From Desulfofustis sp. (lineage in GTDB: Bacteria > Desulfobacterota > Desulfobulbia > Desulfobulbales > Desulfocapsaceae): a stretch of DNA of 5,292 nt. Where the stretch lies: contig JAQYVS010000084.1 in the NCBI GenBank assembly GCA_030145365.1, positions 1-5,292 on the forward strand, given 5' to 3'. The notes under the pieces are model-generated. The model saw only the letters and a list, made by a program, of their open reading frames with translations, was not told the DNA's origin and ran no database searches. Position numbers and translations under genes: made by a program. This document shows positions 1-5,292 of the stretch, in pieces. Positions within the stretch are counted from its first letter, which is position 1. Each line of letters opens with the position of its first letter.

Positions 1-1013
1 GTGATATTCTGATACTCACTATCACCGATATCGCCAATAGAGGCTAAGAACGGTGGAATCATTCCTGCGATAAGCGCCGGTTGGGCGACAATAATTACAT
101 CAAGAAGCGTTCCTTCGAGAAATCCAATTAATCCAGTACAAACACTCGTAAAAAGAAGTGCCATGATCATTGTATTTCGTTTTCCGATGCGCCTGACTAT
201 CATACCTGAACACAGTAAGAACACGATGCTTACAACGCGTGAGGCCGTCAAAAGAACATTGACATATTCAATTGAATGAGACGATTGAGCCACCAGATAG
301 GCTGGCAGAATTGCATATACGCCCTGCAACCCAGCCGCAGCTGCAGAGAGGAGGATCATTCCCATGTAGGTATTGCGCATTCTCAGGATAATTCCAATCG
401 TGCGTAACTTAGGTGCAGCCCCAACTCCGCTGTCTGAGATTCCCCAGCGCCAGAATGCAAGGGTGGCTGCCCCACACACGGCGGCCATGGCTAAAAGAAC
501 CCCACGCCAACCAACCCAGGGCTCGGCAACAAGCACTATGAGTGGAGCCAATAACAAGGCCAGATTAGGACTTATTTCATGAAGTGCAAAAGCAATAGTC
601 CTCCCTTCTGGACGGATTTTTCGGTTGATCATGGCAAGCCCGGAAGGCGGATAGGCCCCGGCTCCCGCACCAATAAAAATCATTCCTATGGACAACAGAA
701 CGATACCTGCTGCGATTGCTGAAAAGAAAAGTCCGGCTGCGATTAAAGCAAGAGCTGCAACAATCGTCAGTCCATGTCCGACTCGGACGGTCAGAAATCC
801 GCAAAACAACATTGCTGCGGCATAACTGATACTGATGAAAAGGAAGAGTGTTCCAGCGGTGGCAAGGCTTATGTGCAGTTCACTTTGCAACGCAGGCATA
901 ATCGGAGAAAAGATTGCTCGGGACCCCATGGAAAAAAACACAGCAATCATCAACATCCCCATCATCAGGGTTGAACGGCCAGCCTGTTTATTCGTTTGAG
1001 TTGAATCTGTCAT
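1..1013 (-). CDS. Major facilitator superfamily transporter, 3' end cut by window edge
   Basis: Inner-membrane secondary transporter, probably the importer for the substrate of the divergent catabolic genes (inference from context). An uninterrupted leftward frame gives 337 residues to the window edge. A short polar N-terminus (about 1-13) is followed by a series of hydrophobic stretches, near 15-37, 52-75, 83-100, 103-126, 140-163, 169-188, 216-240, 251-272, 282-299 and 306-326: about ten of the usual twelve helices. Typical MFS marks are the glycine-rich loop after helix 2 (GFLTVRVG, 72-79), its second-half counterpart GMIVRRIGKR (270-279), a G/P-rich helix 4 (GAGAGAYPPSG) and a helix-5 HEISPN motif at 145-150. 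A basic cytoplasmic loop (about 202-213) separates the halves. The ATG at 1013-1011 has only an AAAAAAAGG run touching it, too close for a good ribosome site; in-frame ATGs at 1058 and 1097 are alternatives. About 50-80 residues are missing. Specific family and substrate are not recognisable. Confidence 0.88.
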   Translation of the reverse strand, partial: MTDSTQTNKQAGRSTLMMGMLMIAVFFSMGSRAIFSPIMPALQSELHISLATAGTLFLFISISYAAAMLFCGFLTVRVGHGLTIVAALALIAAGLFFSAIAAGIVLLSIGMIFIGAGAGAYPPSGLAMINRKIRPEGRTIAFALHEISPNLALLLAPLIVLVAEPWVGWRGVLLAMAAVCGAATLAFWRWGISDSGVGAAPKLRTIGIILRMRNTYMGMILLSAAAAGLQGVYAILPAYLVAQSSHSIEYVNVLLTASRVVSIVFLLCSGMIVRRIGKRNTMIMALLFTSVCTGLIGFLEGTLLDVIIVAQPALIAGMIPPFLASIGDIGDSEYQNI

Positions 1014-1071
1014 CCTTTTTTTACGTTCTGTCCAGGAATGCCATTCAGCAAAAATCATGTTGAAAAATCGC

Positions 1072-1100
1072 TTGACTTCACTCTGGTCATCTATCATGAT
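1072..1100 (+). promoter_or_regulatory. Putative rightward promoter for the dehydrogenase-regulator-aldolase-kinase genes
   Basis: TTGACT (1072-1077, five of six consensus positions), a 17-base spacer and CATGAT (1095-1100, four of six). The predicted transcription start is near 1107, just before or within the 18-base palindrome, so a bound repressor would block it. This leaves a leader of about 68 bases before the ATG at 1175. Prediction is by eye for a sigma-70-like factor. Confidence 0.5.
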
Positions 1101-1125
1101 AAAACACTTGTAATACGTATTACAA
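1096..1125 (-). promoter_or_regulatory. Putative leftward promoter for the MFS transporter
   Basis: Read on the minus strand: TTGTAA (1125-1120, four of six), an 18-base spacer and TATCAT (1101-1096, five of six). The predicted start is near 1089, about 76 bases before the ATG at 1013. Its -35 lies inside the palindrome and its -10 shares bases with the -10 of the rightward promoter, so the two promoters could not be occupied at once. Confidence 0.42.
1108..1125. promoter_or_regulatory. 18-base perfect palindrome, likely operator of the GntR/FCD regulator
   Basis: TTGTAATACGTATTACAA reads identically on both strands with no spacer. It contains GT and AC steps in the arrangement seen in FadR/FCD-subfamily GntR operators (general form TnGT-n-ACnA), here as two overlapping GTAATAC/GTATTAC units. 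It sits between the divergent transporter and catabolic genes and touches both predicted promoters. The only regulator gene in view, at 2007-2729, belongs to the family that uses such sites, so autoregulation plus control of the transporter is the natural inference. No second full copy was found in the window. Confidence 0.72.
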
Positions 1126-1174
1126 CCGGTGTTGGAAGTCAACGTTTATACCCACACTCAAACTTCTGGGAACT

Positions 1175-1930
1175 ATGGAACGACTTAAAACCAAACGAGC
1201 CCTTATAACCGGCGGTGCACAGGGTATCGGATTCGCCATTGCCGAGACCTTTAGCAGAGAAGGCGCTGTTGTCTATGTAGCTGATGTAAACTCAGATCTG
1301 GGCTTATCGGCTGCCGCCAATCTGAACAAAAGCGGAGCTGATGCAACCTTTGTATCTCTTGATGTTGGTGACGACGCCAACTGGAAACAGGTAGTCGAAC
1401 AGGTTACTGCGGAATTGGGCGGCCTCGATATTCTTGTTAATAACGCCGGAATAAACATCCGCAAAGTGATTGAGGATATGAGCTCAGAAGAGCTCGACCA
1501 GATGTACCATGTCAATATCAAGGGACCGTTTCTGGGCATAAAACATGTACTGCCTGTTATGAAAAAAATCGGCGGCGGATCGATTATCAACATGTCCTCC
1601 GTCTGCGGTCTTATCGGGCACCGCTATACACCAGAAGCCTACACCACTGCAAAAGGAGCCCTGACAACATTAACCAAGGCCATTGCTTCTCGGTACGGGA
1701 AATTCAATATCCGCTGCAATTCGATAAACCCAAGTACCGCAGACACACCGATGGTTCAGCAGATGCTTAAAGATCCCCAGTGGAAAAAAGAGCGACTGGG
1801 TGAAGTACCTCTCGGAAGAATGGCCGGTCTTCATGATATCGCTGCAGCGGCACTCTACCTTGCCTCAGACGAAGCTGCTTTTATCAATGGTGTGGCCTTA
1901 CCGGTTGATGGAGGCGTCACCGCCTATTGA
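1175..1930 (+). CDS. Classical short-chain dehydrogenase/reductase (SDR), NAD-type
   Basis: Cytoplasmic NAD(P)-dependent oxidoreductase of 251 residues, the usual classical SDR length. It shows the Rossmann glycine motif TGGAQGIG (12-19), an aspartate at the end of strand 2 (D37) that favours NAD over NADP, the adenine-pocket D63-V64, the NNAG motif (89-92), and the catalytic set N114, S142, Y156 and K160 (YTTAK). The C-terminal PVDGGVTAY is typical of the family. Two departures: the usual P-G after strand 6 is P-S (NPSTADTPM), and S142 to Y156 is 14 residues, one more than the usual 13, which implies a slightly longer active-site loop. Context suggests it oxidises a hydroxyl of the acid sugar or polyol to a ketone; the substrate cannot be read from sequence. 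The ATG follows only a weak GGGAA site, with the Rossmann strand starting six residues later, so the start is sound. It is the first gene after the operator. Confidence 0.93.
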   Translation: MERLKTKRALITGGAQGIGFAIAETFSREGAVVYVADVNSDLGLSAAANLNKSGADATFVSLDVGDDANWKQVVEQVTAELGGLDILVNNAGINIRKVIEDMSSEELDQMYHVNIKGPFLGIKHVLPVMKKIGGGSIINMSSVCGLIGHRYTPEAYTTAKGALTTLTKAIASRYGKFNIRCNSINPSTADTPMVQQMLKDPQWKKERLGEVPLGRMAGLHDIAAAALYLASDEAAFINGVALPVDGGVTAY

Positions 1931-1991
1931 CCTAAGAAGAACCTTTTCAGCTATTGGGATTCGATATGTTTCAATTTTTAAGCCATATCTC

Positions 1992-2009
1992 AAGGAGTCG
2001 AGCAATTTG
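1992..2009 (+). promoter_or_regulatory. Ribosome binding site that fixes the TTG start of the regulator
   Basis: AAGGAG at 1992-1997 lies nine bases before TTG at 2007-2009, in frame with the regulator. Nothing further upstream in that frame after the dehydrogenase stop offers an ATG, so this TTG is the best start. The longer frame that opens at 1800 inside the dehydrogenase is not needed. Confidence 0.75.
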
Positions 2010-2729
2010 AGTCTTGATCCCATAAAAAATATTAAGAGCGAAAAAATTCACGCTCAGGTTTACGACCAGCTTAAAACACTTCTACTAGAAGGACACTGGC
2101 TGGCCGGCGATAAAATACCCTCGGAAGCTGAAATATGCCGAATGACCGGCGTCAGCCGAGTATCTGTGAGAACCGCTCTTAAATCTCTCATTGCCCAGGG
2201 GTTTCTGATCTCAAAACAAGGTGAAGGTACCTTTGTCGTCGATGTGTCTGTCGACATGAACATGGATCTTCTTGTTCCGATAATCGGGCTGGACAAAACA
2301 AGTATTATTGAGGTGCTTGAATTCAGAAAGATCCTTGAAGTAGGAATTGTTCCACTGATTTTCAAGAACCTCACAGATCAAGACCTGGACTATCTCAAGC
2401 GAAATGTTGAAGAACTTGAACAGACGTTGGAACAACAGATTGAAGAGATCACCGAACTCGATCTCGCCTTTCATCGAAAACTCTGCCTGGTCTCCGGAAA
2501 TTCACTGATCATTAGAGTTAATAAAATACTCGCCACGCTCTTCAGAAAATCGATGGAAGACGTGGTCGTGGCCCTGGGCAATCAATCGGGCCGAAGCTAT
2601 CATCGAATGATTTTTGATGCGATTGCAGGAGGTGATCAGCAAAAAACCACAGAAGTACTCAAAGAACACCTTGAAGTAACCATTGAATCGATTAAGCAAG
2701 CCGAGTTGCAACGCAACGTCTCCAAATAA
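2007..2729 (+). CDS. GntR-family transcriptional regulator, FadR/FCD subfamily
   Basis: DNA-binding regulator of 240 residues from a TTG start. The N-terminal winged helix-turn-helix spans about 14-79: the helix containing QVYDQLKTLLLEG, then AGDKIPSEAEICRMTGVSRVSVRTALKSL, and the wing ISKQGEGTFVV. The FCD ligand domain covers about 98-229, with VLEFRKILE opening it. Its metal-site residues appear intact: D152 and H156 (ELDLAFH), H199 (SYHRMIFDAI) and H221 (LKEHL), the D-x3-H, H, H pattern of metal-containing FCD proteins. Such proteins often bind carboxylate ligands through the metal, which suits an acid-sugar inducer (family knowledge plus inference). It lies 76 bases after the dehydrogenase and 48 before the aldolase gene, same strand, so it is probably co-transcribed and autoregulated through the palindrome at 1108-1125. 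The family is certain; repressor role and ligand are inferred. Confidence 0.92.
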   Translation: MSLDPIKNIKSEKIHAQVYDQLKTLLLEGHWLAGDKIPSEAEICRMTGVSRVSVRTALKSLIAQGFLISKQGEGTFVVDVSVDMNMDLLVPIIGLDKTSIIEVLEFRKILEVGIVPLIFKNLTDQDLDYLKRNVEELEQTLEQQIEEITELDLAFHRKLCLVSGNSLIIRVNKILATLFRKSMEDVVVALGNQSGRSYHRMIFDAIAGGDQQKTTEVLKEHLEVTIESIKQAELQRNVSK

Positions 2730-2777
2730 TTATGAGAAACAGATAACAAGACTCAGCAAAATAAAAGAGGCAGATAC

Positions 2778-3413
2778 ATGAACAAATCCCCGAAAGTCGA
2801 AGAACTGATTCATTACAGCAGAGTACTCTACGAACGAAAATTACTTCACTCCACCGGAGGCAATACCAGTGTCAGGGATGGAGAATGTGTGTTGATAAGT
2901 CAGACCGGAGCAGAGCTTGGTTCATTGACTGAAAATGAGATTGTAAAAGTAGATCTTGATGGAAAGGTTCTGGAAGGTACCGCACCTTCAAAGGAAATGG
3001 GAATGCATCTGGCAATGTACCGGGCTCGAGAAAACGCCGGTGCAGTCATTCACGCCCATCCGACTTTTTCAATCACCCATTCGACGATGATCAGTGAACC
3101 GACAACTGATTCGATTCCACCCTACACCGCAGCATTTTACGTAAGGGCTGGCCGTGTGCCATTTATACCATACCACCCTTCTGGAGCACACTCGCTGCAT
3201 GAGGCTGTAGAAACGCTTGCATCAAATTACCATGCAATCCTTCTGCGTCAACATGGTTTGCTTGTCTCGGCTGCCGTCATGACGGATGCCTTAGGAATAG
3301 TGGAAGAAATCGAGCAATGCTGCCAAATCAGCATAACTGCCGGAGCAAAGGGTGAATGGTTGACCGAGGCGCAATGCCGGCAAATTGATGAGGCTTTGGG
3401 CAGGTCCTGGTAA
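2778..3413 (+). CDS. Class II aldolase/adducin-family enzyme, OtnC-like 3-oxo-tetronate 4-phosphate decarboxylase
   Basis: Cytoplasmic zinc enzyme of 211 residues, the normal size for the family of L-fuculose-1-phosphate aldolase (FucA), L-ribulose-5-phosphate 4-epimerase and OtnC. Visible motifs are GGNTSVR (27-33), TG (43-44), PSKE with catalytic-type E73, HAHP giving ligands H92 and H94, and QHG giving the third ligand H159. E73, H92 and H94 even share FucA numbering. N29, T43-G44 and S71 correspond to the phosphate-binding positions of the family, so the substrate is probably phosphorylated. Next to a DUF1537 kinase, the best-described role is decarboxylating 3-oxo-tetronate 4-phosphate to dihydroxyacetone phosphate and CO2. 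A retro-aldol on another phosphorylated keto acid is the alternative. AGAGG lies seven bases before the ATG. The kinase follows after 25 bases, almost certainly in the same transcript. Confidence 0.88.
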   Translation: MNKSPKVEELIHYSRVLYERKLLHSTGGNTSVRDGECVLISQTGAELGSLTENEIVKVDLDGKVLEGTAPSKEMGMHLAMYRARENAGAVIHAHPTFSITHSTMISEPTTDSIPPYTAAFYVRAGRVPFIPYHPSGAHSLHEAVETLASNYHAILLRQHGLLVSAAVMTDALGIVEEIEQCCQISITAGAKGEWLTEAQCRQIDEALGRSW

Positions 3414-3438
3414 AAATCTTAATTCAGACGGTTAGAAC

Positions 3439-4803
3439 ATGAATCCATTATTGCTGGCTTTTTACGGGGACGATTTTACCGGCTCCGCTGACGCCATGGA
3501 GGCCTTGACGATAAACGGAGTCAAGACGGCGCTGTTTCTTGGCCACCCCAGTCAGGAACGATTGCAGGCAAACCTGGCTGATCTTCAGGCAGTAGGAATA
3601 TCGGGGGTCAGCAGAACCATGACTCCATCCCAGATGGACGATGAACTTCCCGATCAGCTTGGGTTGTTAAACAGCCTGAATCCCCGTCTGATCCATTATA
3701 AGGTCTGCGCAACCTTTGACTCATCACCGGCAATAGGAAGCATTGGGCATGCCGCCGATATCGCCTTTGAGGTTATCAACCCTGCATGCGGTGTGATTGT
3801 CCAGGGGGTGCCTATACTCGGCCGGTACATCGTTTTTGGAAATCATTTCACGGTGTACGGCGATCAACGCTATCGACTGGACCGTCACCCCGTGATGAGC
3901 AAACATCCGATAACCCCTATGGACGAAGGGGATATTCGACACCATTTTGCCAAACAATCAGCAAAACATGTCGCACTCATAGACCTGCTCCACTTAGGAG
4001 AGTCTGATGAATCATTATCCAAACGATTTGACCGATATGTGGATGAAGGGAATGTGGTGTTATTTGATACGTTCAACGATGCCAACCTGATGAGAATCGG
4101 CCGATTGATTCACGAAAAATCCGAGTCTGAAAAAATCTTTGCTATCGGCTCATCCGGTTTTGAATACGCCATGGCCAGATATTGGCAAGCTCAGGGTATC
4201 ATTGAAAAGCCCAAGACCTTTGATTCAGCAGGCCCGGTTGATCGATTGATCGTCATGTCAGGTAGTGCGGCGGCAAATACAGCGGAACAGATCAACTATG
4301 CCACATCCCAGGGATTTGCAGGTGTCACTCTCAATACCGATCGACTGGTGGATGGTGCAACAGCTGAAGATGAGCAGAAACGAGCTGTCAGGGCGTCCCT
4401 CAGCCATCTTGGAGAAGGCAAGAACCTGATCATATCCGCAACCATCGGCCCGGATGATCCAATTATTGAAAAGACCAGGGATACCATTCGCAAATTAGGG
4501 ATTGATCCGAGCGAAACAGGCAAACTGATCGCCAGGCAACAGGGGCTGATACTTCGTGCCCTTCTGAAGGAGACCGGCCTTGGCAGAGTCTGTGTGGCGG
4601 GCGGTGACACCTGCAGCTATTCCCTGCGAGAACTCGGCATCCATTCCCTTGAACTGCTGATGCCCATTGTACCGGCAGCTCCGTTATGCCACACCTCATC
4701 TGACGAGCCCATCTTCGACGGGCTGCAGGTTGCCTCTAAAGGTGGGCAGATTGGCGCCCCGGACTATTTTTTACAAGTTCTTGAAGGAAGAAAATCCCTA
4801 TAA
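3439..4803 (+). CDS. Four-carbon acid-sugar kinase family (DUF1537), OtnK-related
   Basis: ATP-dependent cytoplasmic kinase of 454 residues, somewhat longer than the roughly 390-430 of characterised OtnK/DtnK enzymes. The N-terminal sugar-binding domain (about 1-230) has GDDFTGSAD (10-18) and KVCATFDSSPAIGSIG (88-103). The C-terminal nucleotide-binding domain has IGSSGFE (236-242), SGSAAANTAEQ (274-284), AGGDT (387-391) and KGGQIGAPDYF (434-444). In described pathways members phosphorylate 3-oxo-tetronate, D-threonate or related acids at O-4. The preceding OtnC-like gene favours an OtnK role: product to the decarboxylase, then a triose phosphate. Unlike E. coli YgbK as I recall it, this protein has an arginine/histidine-rich segment (YRLDRHPVMSKHPITPM, 145-161) and GGDT in place of GGET, so it may belong to another branch with another substrate. 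DUF1537 proteins were once mislabelled type III effectors. The start has no clear Shine-Dalgarno, but an in-frame TAG nine bases... is within two codons upstream, so no longer form exists. Confidence 0.88.
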   Translation: MNPLLLAFYGDDFTGSADAMEALTINGVKTALFLGHPSQERLQANLADLQAVGISGVSRTMTPSQMDDELPDQLGLLNSLNPRLIHYKVCATFDSSPAIGSIGHAADIAFEVINPACGVIVQGVPILGRYIVFGNHFTVYGDQRYRLDRHPVMSKHPITPMDEGDIRHHFAKQSAKHVALIDLLHLGESDESLSKRFDRYVDEGNVVLFDTFNDANLMRIGRLIHEKSESEKIFAIGSSGFEYAMARYWQAQGIIEKPKTFDSAGPVDRLIVMSGSAAANTAEQINYATSQGFAGVTLNTDRLVDGATAEDEQKRAVRASLSHLGEGKNLIISATIGPDDPIIEKTRDTIRKLGIDPSETGKLIARQQGLILRALLKETGLGRVCVAGGDTCSYSLRELGIHSLELLMPIVPAAPLCHTSSDEPIFDGLQVASKGGQIGAPDYFLQVLEGRKSL

Positions 4804-4960
4804 CCCTAAGAATTTGTAAGAGTATCGCCCTCAAGGTCCGGCCTTTTGTGGTGATGGAAATACTGGTACTGCTGCTTATCATCTAAGTTCCGGGTATTGT
4901 ATTAATTGTTCCGAAGCTTACTGGATTATTATAAGAATATTTTCCTGAGACCACGCAGCA

Positions 4961-4976
4961 TATTATTGAAATAATA
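4961..4976. repeat. Short AT-only inverted repeat just before the ribosome site of the zinc dehydrogenase
   Basis: TATTATT (4961-4967) and AATAATA (4970-4976) are exact inverted copies separated by two bases. The right arm ends on the first base of the AAGGAG site at 4976-4981. It could be an operator half-pair or chance in an AT-rich stretch; it does not resemble the 18-base palindrome. The rest of the 185-base gap (4804-4988) shows only a weak possible promoter, TTGTTC (4906-4911) with TATAAG (4930-4935), and no gene. Confidence 0.35.
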
Positions 4977-4988
4977 AGGAGATCTTAG

Positions 4989-5292
4989 ATGAAAGCGCTC
5001 GTGCTGGAAAAATATAACGAATTGATCTACAAAGAGATGCCTGATCCGGAAATCGCCGGTAACGAAGTGCTTATCCAGGTAAAAGCTTGCGGTATCTGCG
5101 GAAGCGACGTGCATGGTATGGACGGCAGCAGCGGACGGCGCAATCCGCCACTGATTATGGGCCACGAAGCCTCCGGAGTAATCGCCCAACTCGGCGACAA
5201 CCTCACCGGATGGGCCGAAGGTGAACGCGTCACCTTCGACTCGACGATCAACTGTGGAACCTGTTGGTTTTGCCGTCGCGGCCAGATCAACC
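4989..5292 (+). CDS. Zinc-dependent medium-chain alcohol/polyol dehydrogenase, N-terminal part only
   Basis: Cytoplasmic NAD(P)-dependent dehydrogenase of the medium-chain (MDR) superfamily, like sorbitol, threonine or galactitol dehydrogenases. The first 101 residues are in the window, of a usual 340-360. They form the GroES-like catalytic domain: EVLIQVKACGICGSDVH (26-42) with catalytic-zinc ligand C37, GHEASG with H59-E60 (58-63), GERVTFDS (78-85), and C89, C92 and C95, the first three structural-zinc cysteines; the fourth should lie just past the edge. The Rossmann domain is outside, so cofactor choice cannot be judged. A good AAGGAG lies seven bases before the ATG. The 185-base gap after the kinase leaves open a separate promoter. 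It probably supplies a second oxidation step in the same pathway, for example polyol to ketose or aldonate to keto acid (inference). Confidence 0.92.
   Translation, partial: MKALVLEKYNELIYKEMPDPEIAGNEVLIQVKACGICGSDVHGMDGSSGRRNPPLIMGHEASGVIAQLGDNLTGWAEGERVTFDSTINCGTCWFCRRGQIN

Noticed and set aside
373..974. Three small open frames (two on +, one on -) opposite or beside the transporter
   Set aside because: The leftward transporter frame is continuous through all of them and has clear membrane-protein composition; the small frames show no motifs or ribosome sites.
1800..2006. Upstream extension of the regulator frame, starting at an ATG at 1821 or earlier inside the dehydrogenase gene
   Set aside because: It would overlap the dehydrogenase in another frame, encodes no recognisable GntR sequence, and a clear AAGGAG plus TTG at 2007 gives a normal-length FCD regulator.
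3724..4699. Several antisense and alternate-frame open frames inside the kinase gene
   Set aside because: They are shadows of a well-supported kinase frame, with no family motifs.
4814..4819. TTGTAA, matching one arm end of the operator, after the kinase gene
   Set aside because: It is a six-base half-site with no inverted partner, expected by chance in an AT-rich gap.
4833..4847. Possible terminator, AAGG-TCCGG-CCTT followed by two more T
   Set aside because: The stem is only four pairs plus a wobble and the T run is short; too weak to call.
5027..5290. Antisense open frames over the zinc dehydrogenase
   Set aside because: The + strand frame carries the catalytic and structural zinc motifs and a strong ribosome site; the antisense frames have neither.

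Overview
The window holds a compact bacterial catabolic locus that looks built for an acid sugar (a sugar acid of about four carbons, or a close relative). Base composition is near 50% G+C by eye (not counted). Shine-Dalgarno sites are of the AGGAG type and one gene starts with TTG. This suits a Gram-negative or otherwise mid-GC bacterium, but nothing here fixes the phylum.

Layout: a leftward major facilitator transporter runs off the left edge (1013 down to 1). A 161-base divergent control region (1014-1174) follows, with a perfect 18-base palindrome, TTGTAATACGTATTACAA, at 1108-1125. To its right are four genes on the + strand: a classical short-chain dehydrogenase (1175-1930), a GntR/FCD-type regulator that starts at TTG (2007-2729), a class II aldolase-fold enzyme resembling 3-oxo-tetronate 4-phosphate decarboxylase OtnC (2778-3413), and a DUF1537-family acid-sugar kinase related to OtnK (3439-4803). 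After a 185-base gap, a zinc-dependent medium-chain dehydrogenase starts at 4989 and runs off the right edge.

Inferred working model: the transporter imports the acid sugar; one or both dehydrogenases oxidise a hydroxyl to a keto acid; the kinase phosphorylates it; and the aldolase-fold enzyme decarboxylates (or cleaves) the phosphorylated keto acid, giving a triose phosphate such as dihydroxyacetone phosphate. The FCD regulator probably binds the palindrome and controls both divergent transcripts, with the substrate or an intermediate as ligand. The last two steps match the described OtnK/OtnC logic of threonate and erythronate catabolism. The dehydrogenase pair does not match the described LtnD, DtnD or DenD enzymes, and no OtnI-type isomerase is visible, so the true substrate is open. 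This is the most interesting aspect of the window.

No RNA genes, insertion sequences, CRISPR arrays or origins were recognised.
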